A stretch of DNA of 10,382 nt from Solobacterium sp. (lineage in GTDB: Bacteria > Bacillota_I > Bacilli_A > Erysipelotrichales > Erysipelotrichaceae): positions 1-10,382 of the forward strand of contig JAFYGX010000241.1 of the NCBI GenBank assembly GCA_017543025.1, written 5' to 3'. Below the pieces are notes generated by a model. That model had not been told where the DNA came from. It saw nothing but the letters and a program-made list of their open reading frames with translations, and did not search any database. Shown piece by piece: positions 1 to 6,606 of the stretch (within the stretch, counting starts at the first letter, position 1; each line of letters opens with the position of its first letter). The translations under genes were made by a program, and so were the position numbers.

Positions 1-314
1 ATGATATAACGCTTCTCACCATCTACATAGTGAATCAGCGCGATGTTTGCATTACGGTTCGGATCGTACTCAATCGCCGCAACAGTTCCGACAACATTGT
101 CCTTGTTGCGCTTGAAGTCAACAATCCGGTACTTCTGTTTCACACCGCCGCCCTGATGGCGCGTTGTGATGCGGCCTGTATTGCCGCGTCCCCCCTTGCT
201 CTTCTTCGGAGCCAGCAGGCTCTTTTCAGGAGTGGACTTTGTAATCCGATCGTTTGCCAGGGTCGTCATGTTACGGCGGCCGTTGGTCGTCGGCTTATAC
301 TTCTTAATAGCCAT
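1..314 (-). CDS. rplB: 50S ribosomal protein L2, N-terminal part (partial at left edge)
   Basis: L2 binds 23S rRNA and helps form the peptidyl transferase region and the subunit bridge. The reverse strand from ATG at 314 reads 104 codons starting [20 protein letters not shown], with the conserved L2 block [18 protein letters not shown] at residues 52-69 and an [14 protein letters not shown] segment at about 81-94, all as in bacterial L2. The family is about 275 residues, so roughly 170 residues lie outside the window. The start is supported by purine-rich AAAGGAAA just upstream on the minus strand. It is the fifth gene of the S10 operon after rplW, with a 62-nt gap that carries a small hairpin. 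Identification is secure; only the missing C-terminal part is unseen. Confidence 0.97.
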   Translation of the reverse strand, partial: MAIKKYKPTTNGRRNMTTLANDRITKSTPEKSLLAPKKSKGGRGNTGRITTRHQGGGVKQKYRIVDFKRNKDNVVGTVAAIEYDPNRNANIALIHYVDGEKRYI

Positions 315-376
315 TTTCCTTTAACTTTCCTTTCGCAATTATCCGGAGATAGCGAATTCCTCCGATAGTCTGAATC

Positions 377-664
377 TTACTCTTCGCCGTAGAGCGCAAT
401 GTCTTCTCCCTCCGGGAGCTGGACGATTGCCTTGCGCACTGCGCTTGTCTTTCCGACATACCGTCCCATCCGCTTTGTCTTCGGACGGACGTTTACGACG
501 TTGACCTTAACCGGCTTAATGCCGTAGATCTCTTCAACTGCCTGAGCGACTGCAGTCTTGTTTGCGTCTTTGGCAACTTCGAATGTGATCTTGTTCTCTT
601 CACCGTTCTGCTTCATGGTCTTCTCGGTGATGATCGGGCGTTTGATAATGTCTCTAGCACTCAT
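377..664 (-). CDS. rplW: 50S ribosomal protein L23
   Basis: L23 sits at the polypeptide exit tunnel on 23S rRNA domain III and is the docking site for trigger factor and SRP. The 95-residue product has the family's usual length. It opens with the conserved DIIKRPIITEKT motif (residues 5-16), has the EIYGIKPVKVNVVNVRPKTKR block (about 45-65) with the basic loop, and ends in the typical acidic tail. Its ATG shares one base with the rplD stop codon (TAATG), which suggests translational coupling. It belongs to the rpsJ-rplC-rplD-rplW-rplB operon. Confidence 0.97.
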   Translation of the reverse strand: MSARDIIKRPIITEKTMKQNGEENKITFEVAKDANKTAVAQAVEEIYGIKPVKVNVVNVRPKTKRMGRYVGKTSAVRKAIVQLPEGEDIALYGEE

Positions 665-1293
665 TATGCGAATACCTCCCCGGCAACTTCCGCAGCCTTT
701 TCAGTGAAGACAATCTTATCTGCGTTGAGAATATCGTAGACATTGAGTTCACCGACTGTGACAAGCGCCGCATTGGGGATGTTGCCCATGGCGACCAGCG
801 CATTTGCGAAATCGTCAGATGCATCCGCTACAAACAGCGTCTTGCGTTCGAATCCGAAGGCCTTCATCAGTGCAACAGCCTTCTTTGTCTTGAAATCCGC
901 GAATGACAGGTTTTCGATCACTGTCAGATTGTTCTCAAGAACCTTTGTGCTCAGCGCGGAGCGGAGCGCGAGTCTGCGGACCTTGCGGTTGATCTTGAAT
1001 CCGTAAGTGCGCGGATGCGGACCAAACGCGATTGCGCCGTGTCTCCACTGTGTAGCACGTGTGGAACCCTGACGGGCGCGGCCTGTTCCCTTCTGACGGA
1101 ACGGCTTCTTGCCGGTGCCGCTCACGAACGCTCTTGTCAGCGTGCTGTGAGTTCCCTGTCTCTGACCGGCCTGATAAGCGAGGATCGTATCGTACATCGC
1201 CTGACGGTTCGGCTCGATTCCGAATACCGCATCGGCCAGTTCGATGGATTTTACGACCTTGGCTTCCTGATTGTAAACATCAATCTTGGACAT
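664..1293 (-). CDS. rplD: 50S ribosomal protein L4
   Basis: L4 is an early-assembly 23S rRNA binder whose extended loop lines the exit tunnel; in gammaproteobacteria it also represses the S10 operon. The 209-residue product has normal length. The tunnel loop is visible as KKPFRQKGTGRARQGSTRA (residues 62-80) followed by WRHGAIAFGPHPRTYGFKIN, a diagnostic L4 signature. This loop is where macrolide-resistance changes map in other bacteria; the sequence here looks like the usual form. The ATG at 1293 is preceded by AGAGGT, which overlaps the rplC stop region 10 nt upstream, so rplC and rplD are probably coupled. Confidence 0.97.
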   Translation of the reverse strand: MSKIDVYNQEAKVVKSIELADAVFGIEPNRQAMYDTILAYQAGQRQGTHSTLTRAFVSGTGKKPFRQKGTGRARQGSTRATQWRHGAIAFGPHPRTYGFKINRKVRRLALRSALSTKVLENNLTVIENLSFADFKTKKAVALMKAFGFERKTLFVADASDDFANALVAMGNIPNAALVTVGELNVYDILNADKIVFTEKAAEVAGEVFA

Positions 1294-1303
1294 GGTTTAA
1301 CCT

Positions 1304-2104
1304 CTACTTTCCCTTGCGGGCATCACTGGCCGCCTTTTTCTTCGCAGCTTCTGCAGCGTTCTTTTCCGCAGCTTCTTCCGCAAGTTCCTTGTTGATCTCC
1401 TCGTTGACCTTGTTCAGCTCTTCTTCAACGGTTGCACCTTCATAGGAGATAAGTTCTTCAACCTTGACATTCTTGACCGGCTTCACTGTGGTCTTGATTG
1501 TCACGAATCCTTTGCGCGGGCCCGGTACATTACCCTTGACGAGGATGTATCCTTCTTCCGCATCGACCTTGATGATCGTCAGATTCTGATTGGTTGTAGC
1601 GAAGCCGCCTTCCTGACCGGGCATCGGAGCATTCTTGTTTACCACGCCGTTGTTGCGTCCGTTGGTAGCGAGTGATCCGACATGACGATGATGTCCGGAA
1701 CCGTGGGACTTCGGTCCGATCGTTCCGTTGTTGCGAACGATAACGCCGTTGTATCCCTTACCTTTGGAGATACCAGAGATGTCAACGATATCGCCTGCTG
1801 CGAAGATGTCCGCTCTGACTTCAGCGCCGACTTCGAGGTTCATCAGCTCATCCGCCTTGATCTCACGGATGTACTTCTTCGGAGCAGCGCCTGCTTTCTT
1901 TGCGTGGCCGATTGCAGCTTTGGTAGCTCTGGATTCCTTTACATCTTCATATCCGAGCTGGATTGCTTCGTAGCCGTCTGTTTCCTTTGTCTTCTTCTGA
2001 AGAACAACGTTCGGCTGCACTTCGATGACAGTGACCGGAATCAGCGCACCGTCAATGGTGAATACCTGGGTCATGCCCAGCTTTCTTCCTAAAATACCTT
2101 TCAT
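1304..2104 (-). CDS. rplC: 50S ribosomal protein L3 with long charged C-terminal extension
   Basis: L3 binds the 3' end of 23S rRNA and is needed for the start of 50S assembly. Residues 1-210 form a recognisable L3: MKGILGRKLGMTQVF at the start, GISKGKGYNGVIVR (111-124), a GPKSHGSGHHRHVGS loop (130-144) and the PMPGQEGG block (160-167) near the peptidyl transferase centre, then VDAEEGYILVKGNVPGPRKG (180-199). The protein is 266 residues, against about 205-215 for most bacteria. The extra 50-55 residues (about 213-266) are Glu/Lys/Ala rich and should form a helix or coiled coil, ending in ASDARKGK. Extended ribosomal tails are known in Mollicutes; whether this one is lineage-wide is not visible here. 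The SD is AAGGAAAGGA. The gene lies 25 nt after rpsJ. Confidence 0.97.
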   Translation of the reverse strand: MKGILGRKLGMTQVFTIDGALIPVTVIEVQPNVVLQKKTKETDGYEAIQLGYEDVKESRATKAAIGHAKKAGAAPKKYIREIKADELMNLEVGAEVRADIFAAGDIVDISGISKGKGYNGVIVRNNGTIGPKSHGSGHHRHVGSLATNGRNNGVVNKNAPMPGQEGGFATTNQNLTIIKVDAEEGYILVKGNVPGPRKGFVTIKTTVKPVKNVKVEELISYEGATVEEELNKVNEEINKELAEEAAEKNAAEAAKKKAASDARKGK

Positions 2105-2129
2105 GTTTTAATTGCCGGTCCTTTCCTTT

Positions 2130-2441
2130 TTACATCTTGATTTCGATGTCAACTCCGCTCGGAAGATCCAGTCTGCTCATCGCATCGATGGTCTCCGCAG
2201 TCGGGCCGATGATCTCAATCAGTCTCTTATGCGTGCGGATTTCGAACTGCTCGCGGCTGTCCTTATATTTATGTACCGCACGAAGTACCGTTACGACCTC
2301 ACGGTCGGTGGGCAGCGGAACTGGTCCGACGATTTTCTTTGCCCCGTGGCTGGCGACTGTTTCAACGATCTTCTTCGAAGCAGCGTCCAGACTTCTGTTC
2401 TCGTAAGCCTTCAAGCGAATTCTCAGAGAATTTTTTGCCAT
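2130..2441 (-). CDS. rpsJ: 30S ribosomal protein S10 (NusE)
   Basis: S10 is part of the 30S head and also works as NusE in transcription antitermination with NusB. The 103-residue product has the normal length and carries the family blocks [10 protein letters not shown] (7-16), GPVPLPT (39-45) and [19 protein letters not shown] (about 56-74), then a conserved [13 protein letters not shown] end. The ATG at 2441 has a strong AAAGGAGG site 8 nt upstream on the minus strand (2450-2457). It is the first gene of the S10 operon and lies behind the promoter at 2572-2600 and a structured leader. Unlike in many Bacillota, tuf is not the neighbour immediately upstream. Confidence 0.98.
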   Translation of the reverse strand: MAKNSLRIRLKAYENRSLDAASKKIVETVASHGAKKIVGPVPLPTDREVVTVLRAVHKYKDSREQFEIRTHKRLIEIIGPTAETIDAMSRLDLPSGVDIEIKM

Positions 2442-2565
2442 GAAATTTTCCTCCTTTATTTCACTCCGACAGTGTCGGATCGCTCAGTGTGAGTTCCCCG
2501 GTTATCACTCTGACATTGACAACGCTTATCAGCGTGCCGGCAATCTCCCACGTCTACGCGAGTGC
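2442..2565 (-). promoter_or_regulatory. Structured 5' leader of the S10 operon
   Basis: The predicted mRNA leader contains a 5-bp hairpin ACGCT/AGCGT with a 4-nt loop (2522-2535) and a second hairpin CCGAC/GTCGG (2466-2478) that stands 8 nt before the rpsJ Shine-Dalgarno site. A CACTC segment at the very 5' end (2564-2560) can pair with GAGTG at 2510-2506 or, alternatively, with GAGTG at 2466-2462 next to the ribosome binding site. This is compatible with ribosomal protein autoregulation, but I do not recognise it as a named leader class. Confidence 0.4.
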
Positions 2566-2571
2566 CTCACA

Positions 2572-2600
2572 ATAGTAGCACCCCATATCAGGCATTGCAA
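2572..2600 (-). promoter_or_regulatory. S10 operon promoter (extended -10, sigma-A type)
   Basis: On the minus strand a -35 box TTGCAA (2600-2595) is followed by a 17-nt spacer and a -10 box TACTAT (2577-2572), with TG-n directly before it, giving an extended -10. The DNA upstream (about 2604-2630) is A-tract rich on the minus strand and could act as an UP element. The predicted transcription start is near 2565, about 125 nt before the rpsJ ATG. The boxes are seen directly; use as the promoter is inferred. Confidence 0.75.
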
Positions 2601-2977
2601 GCATTAATTCAGCGATTTTTTCAATTTTTCCGCGTTCCGTTCCGCCGCTTCCGCATTCTCTTTTTCGGACGCATTCTGTTTTTTCTCGCTCTCATGACCC
2701 GAATTTTTGTGTTTTTTCTCCCGGCAGGAAACCTGACACACCAGTTACGTTTCCTGTTTTCCGCATTCCCTGACGGAAACCGGAATTCTGATTTCCGTGA
2801 TTATGATGTGTATTCAGCGCAGTTTCCGGAAACCCGTCAGTTCACCGGCGGTGTCCGCCACAGTCTTTTCGGTCTGTGTTTACTGCTCTGTTTATGGGCC
2901 ATTTTTCTTTCCGGTTGTTCTGTATTATATTAATTAGAGTATTCGAATCCAGACTTTTCATTAGGAGGTATTGCTTG
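2601..2977. other. Intergenic stretch with no convincing gene; inverted repeats
   Basis: Between the S10 promoter and the lipoprotein start I see no gene with a ribosome binding site and family resemblance. A plus-strand open frame (2562-2933) translates into Phe/Arg-rich sequence and overlaps the promoter, so I do not call it. The part 2604-2720 is purine rich on the minus strand. The part 2725-2859 holds several inverted repeats: CAGGAAAC/GTTTCCTG (2725-2732 with 2749-2756), ACGGAAA/TTTCCGT (2773-2779 with 2792-2798), the palindrome GTTTCCGGAAAC (2822-2833) and GGCGG/CCGCC (2847-2851 with 2855-2859). An A/T-rich stretch with TATTAT at 2923-2928 may be the lipoprotein -10, without a clear -35. 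Confidence 0.5.
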
Positions 2978-3430
2978 ATGAACAGACAATCGTACAGACT
3001 GCTGACAGTGCTGCTCACTGCGCTTCTGATGCTTGCCGGCTGCGGCAGTTCCGATACCGGAACAGCTGTTTCTTCCGCAAAGGAGGAACACGGTCTTCCC
3101 GGCAGATATAAGATGACAGAACTGTATGACGAAAAGGGAACTTCCCTGACCGAACAGCTTACGGAGCTGAGCGGCCAGGATCAGTACATCATTCTTACAC
3201 TGCTGGAAGACGGAACCGGAACATACCTGATGTTCGAGGACGAACAGACCATTACCTGGACAGAACACAGCATCACGCTGAATGACGAAACGCTGACCAT
3301 GAATTGCGAAAACGATACGCTTACCGTTTCTTCCGGCGAAGAAACCAAGGGAAAAATGGTCTTTGTCCGGCTTCCGGATGAGCCGCAGGATTCCGGTGCG
3401 GCACCTTCCGCACCCGCTTCACAGAGCTGA
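2978..3430 (+). CDS. Small lipoprotein, lipocalin-like beta domain, function unknown
   Basis: The 150-residue product starts with basic residues and a hydrophobic stretch (8-20) that ends in the lipobox LAGC, so Cys22 should be lipidated and the protein held on the outer face of the membrane. After a short Ser/Thr linker, residues about 42-131 carry the pattern GRYKMTELYDEKG ... LTLLEDGTGTYLMF ... ITWTEHSITLNDETLTM ... NDTLTVSS ... MVFVRL. This strand-rich layout recurs in many uncharacterised Bacillota lipoproteins and suggests a small beta barrel; that is inference from pattern, not a family assignment. The tail is Pro/Ala/Ser rich. I chose ATG 2978 because AGGAGGT lies 8 nt upstream (2963-2969) and the signal peptide begins there; the frame stays open further upstream but without such a site. 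A strong terminator follows, so it looks monocistronic. Confidence 0.85.
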   Translation: MNRQSYRLLTVLLTALLMLAGCGSSDTGTAVSSAKEEHGLPGRYKMTELYDEKGTSLTEQLTELSGQDQYIILTLLEDGTGTYLMFEDEQTITWTEHSITLNDETLTMNCENDTLTVSSGEETKGKMVFVRLPDEPQDSGAAPSAPASQS

Positions 3431-3441
3431 ACACATAGAAC

Positions 3442-3466
3442 AGGCATTCCGATGGAATGCCTTTTT
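3442..3466 (+). terminator. Intrinsic terminator of the lipoprotein gene
   Basis: A perfect 9-bp stem AGGCATTCC / GGAATGCCT (3442-3450 with 3454-3462), loop GAT, runs straight into TTTTTCTT. It begins 11 nt after the lipoprotein stop codon. Confidence 0.9.
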
Positions 3467-3800
3467 CTTCCGTTTATGGCAATGCCTTAAACGGTAAATT
3501 TCCGTCTGCGTTCTTTATATTCGTATAATGTTAGTGCACGGGTGAATTACTATTGTGCATACTCACAAAACCAGTTTCAGCGTTACTGCAATTTTACAAA
3601 GCATATAATCGGCTCCTTGCCGGCTCTGATCTGCCCAGCACGGTTTTCTTCTTCAAGGCAGTGACCAGCCGCATCATTCCGCAGGTTCTGAGCATATCAG
3701 ATCACCCTGTTCCTGCACTTCAGATGCTGCTGCTCTGATCATTCTGCATACTGGTTTCTGTATCCTGCTGCAGACAGGCAAACGAAAGGATGGTCTGCCT
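3467..3800 (+). other. Intergenic region and probable leader of the tandem-HTH gene
   Basis: No convincing gene lies here. A 61-codon frame from TTG 3555-area to 3738 lacks a good ribosome site and resembles nothing I know. The stretch holds an imperfect inverted repeat CGTTTA...TAAACG with inner GGC/GCC (3471-3493), two perfect TATAAT boxes (3524-3529 and 3604-3609), a TGCAC/GTGCA inverted repeat (3535-3539 with 3555-3559) and, at the end, two overlapping pairings around the ribosome site: CAGAC/GTCTG (3771-3775 with 3793-3797) and AGGCA/TGCCT (3776-3780 with 3796-3800). Confidence 0.5.
3501..3529 (+). promoter_or_regulatory. Candidate promoter for the tandem-HTH gene
   Basis: TATAAT at 3524-3529 matches the sigma-A -10 consensus exactly. 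The -35 position is poor (TCCGTC at 17-nt spacing), so an activator may be needed or the true promoter may be the second TATAAT at 3604-3609, which also lacks a good -35. Confidence 0.4.
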
Positions 3801-5510
3801 ATGGAATTTCGCAACTACCTGAAAGAGGACATTGACAGAATCGGCTGTACGCTGAGCGAACTGTCAAGGGCTTCCGGTCTTTCCAATGCAGTCATTTCGC
3901 GCTATCGCAGCGGTGAACGCGTACCGCGGCAAAACAGTGAAATGCTGGAAATGCTGTGCAGCGGCCTTGACCAGCTTGACACATTGACAGGGGGATCACC
4001 GGTTCCCGGTGACCGGCTCCACCGGTACCGCTCGCTGCTGAGCGAAGAACCTTCTCTGCTGGCTGTACATTTTGATCAGCTTCTGCGCACGCTTCAGATT
4101 TCCATGAAGGATATTTCCTATGTCCTGAATTATGATGCTTCCTATCTTTCCCGCATACGTTCCGGAAAACGGACTCCCGCCGACCCGGCTGCCTTTGCGG
4201 AACATGTGGCAAGGGCGCTGAATGACACGCTCCGGCCCGCTGACAAAGCGCTGATCAGCGCAATGCTCGGCATATCCGATCCCGATCAGTTCAATGACTG
4301 CCTGGCTGCCTGGCTGATCGAAAAAGAACCTTCTGATATCACACATATCGAGCGGTTCCTGAATCAGATCGAAAACTTCGATCTCGATCAGTTCATCCGT
4401 TCGATTCAGTTTGATTCTCCTGCCGCCGGCAATGCCCTCCCTCCGGGAGAAACAAAGTATTATTACGGAATGCTTGAACACCGCAGCTCAGAACTGGACT
4501 TCTTCACGACGGTTCTTGCCTCCGGGTGTCCGGGCATCATCAGTATGTGCACTGATTTTCCCATGCTGGATCTGGCAGATGATATTTCGTTTGTCAAACA
4601 GTGGGTCTCACTGATCGCTGACGTACTGAAAGCAGGCAATGAGATTCATATCATTCATGATGTCAACCGCCCGTTTTCTGAAATGGCCATGGGGCTTGAG
4701 AGCTGGATTCCCCTGTATATGACCGGAAAGATTGTTCCGTTTTATCTGAATACGCCGGAATCTCCTGTTTACCGCCATCTGATTTACAGCAGTGATCAAT
4801 GTCTGCTTACGGCAGAAGGAATCGGCAGCACCTCTGAAGACTCCTGTGCGATTCTGTCGTCTGATCCGACGCGGATCCGCTATGGTCAGCAGCGCATCCG
4901 GAATCTGTTTGCCCGCAGTTCCCCGCTGATGAAGGTTTTCCGCCCGGATCAGCTGGAAACCTGCCGGGAATTCTGGAAGCACGAGAACGAAGCCCCCGGC
5001 AACCGGTATATCAAGTCCAGCGTCCCTCCGATCTTTACGCTGAGCGGCGATCTGCTGCGGCAGATGCTCGTAAATGAAAACATCGATCAGAAACATATCT
5101 TTCAGACGGAAGCCGTTCGCATGCTGCATCTCAGCGATGTAAATCAGATTCTGAGAAATAACTCGATCACGCTGGATATGCCGCTGCTTTCCAGGGAAGA
5201 GTTTGATCGCTATACACCGGAATTTGTCATTTCCCTTCTCGATTCGGAGATTGCAGTTCACTACACCTGGGAGACCTATCAGAAACATCTGCGTCTTACA
5301 AAGGAGTTCAGTCTGACAAATCCTTCCTTTGTATTTACCGAAGAACCGGACAGTGCATTCCGGAATCTCTTCATCTATGTCAGAGACAACAAGATGGCAG
5401 TTGTTGTGAAACTGAAAACAGAACAGATCACCTTTACGATCTCTCACCCGAAAATGATTCAGGCACTGCGTCATTTCACCACTCCGGTGTTTGAAAAAGA
5501 ACAGCAGTAG
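3801..5510 (+). CDS. Large regulator with two tandem Cro/C1-type HTH domains and unknown C-terminal domain
   Basis: This 569-residue protein is probably a cytoplasmic DNA-binding regulator. The first helix-turn-helix is at about residues 5-62, with TLSELSRASGLSNAVISRYRSG (17-38) as the HTH core; the second is at about 91-142, with ISMKDISYVLNYDASYLSRIRSG (100-122). Both end in the XRE-like pattern SRxRSGxRxP, so they look like an internal duplication. The remaining 400 residues show no membrane segment, no obvious catalytic motif and no domain I can name; a segment around GNEIHIIHDVNRPFSEMAMG and ESWIPLYMTGKIVPFYL (about 275-315) looks like a mixed alpha/beta sensor or effector fold. The ATG has GAAAGGA 10 nt upstream, within a possible RNA hairpin loop. 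A compound terminator follows the stop. Ligand, targets and partner are unknown. It could be autoregulatory, or act on the neighbouring minus-strand genes or on genes outside the window. Confidence 0.85.
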   Translation: MEFRNYLKEDIDRIGCTLSELSRASGLSNAVISRYRSGERVPRQNSEMLEMLCSGLDQLDTLTGGSPVPGDRLHRYRSLLSEEPSLLAVHFDQLLRTLQISMKDISYVLNYDASYLSRIRSGKRTPADPAAFAEHVARALNDTLRPADKALISAMLGISDPDQFNDCLAAWLIEKEPSDITHIERFLNQIENFDLDQFIRSIQFDSPAAGNALPPGETKYYYGMLEHRSSELDFFTTVLASGCPGIISMCTDFPMLDLADDISFVKQWVSLIADVLKAGNEIHIIHDVNRPFSEMAMGLESWIPLYMTGKIVPFYLNTPESPVYRHLIYSSDQCLLTAEGIGSTSEDSCAILSSDPTRIRYGQQRIRNLFARSSPLMKVFRPDQLETCREFWKHENEAPGNRYIKSSVPPIFTLSGDLLRQMLVNENIDQKHIFQTEAVRMLHLSDVNQILRNNSITLDMPLLSREEFDRYTPEFVISLLDSEIAVHYTWETYQKHLRLTKEFSLTNPSFVFTEEPDSAFRNLFIYVRDNKMAVVVKLKTEQITFTISHPKMIQALRHFTTPVFEKEQQ

Positions 5511-5513
5511 CAG

Positions 5514-5562
5514 AAAGAGACTGAAAAGCTTCCGGTAATTCGGAAGCCCGCTCAGTCTCTTT
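5514..5562. terminator. Compound, probably bidirectional terminator
   Basis: An 11-bp outer stem AAAGAGACTGA / TCAGTCTCTTT (5514-5524 with 5552-5562) encloses a 7-bp inner hairpin GCTTCCG / CGGAAGC (5528-5534 with 5541-5547). On the plus strand it runs into TTTTCATTTT after the HTH gene; on the minus strand the stem ends in TTT right after the acyltransferase stop codon (5563-5565). It can therefore serve both converging genes. Confidence 0.85.
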
Positions 5563-6603
5563 TCATTTTCCAGCCGTGCGAAGCCTGTGCAGCAGTTCGC
5601 TCACGCTCACAGAAAGCAGATAAACTCCCACCCATACAGCAGGAATTGCGAATCTTGCGTCCAAATGTGTCAGCCACCGCTGGCCGTACAGCGCTCTGCT
5701 CACCCGGAGAATCACATCGAGTATAAACGCATGGCTGAGATAGATACCGAAGGTCGCGCGGGAGAAGATGCCGGGATCCGTTCTGCATTCCATCCGGGAT
5801 ACCCCGGAAAAGATGAGCACGGATGCCGCCACCGTAGCCGGAGCGTAGCTGAGAATATACCGGTGTTCCCCCAGCATGCGGTCATTGCCCGCCAGGATAC
5901 TGCGGTATAACAGATAAGCCGCTCCGATTTCCAGAAGAAATCCCGCAATCACAAGCGGGAGGCCGCCTTTTTTCTGTTTCACATCTCTTCGCAGCACATC
6001 TCCGATCATGAAATATCCGGCATAGCACAGGGACTCTCCGATATTCCAGTGCATTTCCACCGGCGGATTGAGCCAGAGCGCCGCACACCCGGCCAGCAGC
6101 ACAAACCAGGAGATATTCCGAAAATCCCGGTCGGAGACATCTGCCCGGATCTTCGCAATCACCGGCGCCAGGAGATAGATTCCCAGCAGTACCGGCAGAT
6201 ACCACAGATGATAAAACGGAACCCCGTTCATCATCCCGCGCAATACCGGCATGATTCCGGTGTGATCGAGCACGAGGCTGCAGAACAGTGAATACAGCAT
6301 TCCGAACGCCATCGCAAACGCACCGGTTTTTCCGATCGCATCCCAGGATTTCCGATAGAATGTGCGGGCGTTTTCCGCCTTTCGGCCGTCCAGTACAAAC
6401 GCCCCCGACAACATGAAAAAAACAGGGACTGTAAATCTGCCCAGCGTGGTATAAATCACAGAGTACAGCGGATGATTTCCCGGAAGCCCGTCCCAGTAAT
6501 CCCAGATAAACGTCTCCAGAAACGCTGCACTGACATGTGCAAGCACTACAAGCGCAGCCGCAGCTGCCCGCAGGATATCATAATTCAGTTCCCGTTTTTT
6601 CAT
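5563..6603 (-). CDS. Acyltransferase 3 family membrane protein (OafA/WecH-like)
   Basis: The 346-residue product is a polytopic membrane protein of the acyltransferase 3 family (PF01757), which moves acetyl or other acyl groups onto surface sugars or cell-envelope molecules. The diagnostic start LNYDILRAAAAALVVLAHVS is at residues 6-25, including Arg12 and the putative catalytic His23. About ten hydrophobic segments follow, among them FTVPVFFMLSGAFVLDG (about 57-73), where the FFMLSGA motif is typical of the family, and a late YLSHAFILDVILRV segment. Length is normal. Its ATG lies only 3 nt after the stop of the barstar-like gene and it lacks a strong own ribosome site, so it is probably coupled to it as the last gene of the unit. 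The acyl donor and acceptor cannot be read from the sequence; modification of the cell's own envelope is the usual role. Confidence 0.88.
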   Translation of the reverse strand: MKKRELNYDILRAAAAALVVLAHVSAAFLETFIWDYWDGLPGNHPLYSVIYTTLGRFTVPVFFMLSGAFVLDGRKAENARTFYRKSWDAIGKTGAFAMAFGMLYSLFCSLVLDHTGIMPVLRGMMNGVPFYHLWYLPVLLGIYLLAPVIAKIRADVSDRDFRNISWFVLLAGCAALWLNPPVEMHWNIGESLCYAGYFMIGDVLRRDVKQKKGGLPLVIAGFLLEIGAAYLLYRSILAGNDRMLGEHRYILSYAPATVAASVLIFSGVSRMECRTDPGIFSRATFGIYLSHAFILDVILRVSRALYGQRWLTHLDARFAIPAVWVGVYLLSVSVSELLHRLRTAGK

Positions 6604-6606
6604 TTC

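Noticed and set aside
30..368. Plus-strand 112-codon frame antisense to rplB
   Set aside because: The minus strand encodes clear L2 here; the plus frame is a shadow.
2562..2933. Plus-strand 123-codon open frame
   Set aside because: It starts with GTG inside the S10 promoter region, has no ribosome site, is Phe/Arg rich from a pyrimidine-rich strand and resembles no family.
3553..3738. Plus-strand 61-codon frame before the HTH gene
   Set aside because: TTG start, only a weak GGGTGA upstream and no recognisable sequence; more likely part of the leader.
4608..5474. Minus-strand 288-codon frame inside the HTH gene
   Set aside because: It is fully antisense to a well-supported coding region, without a ribosome site or domain pattern.
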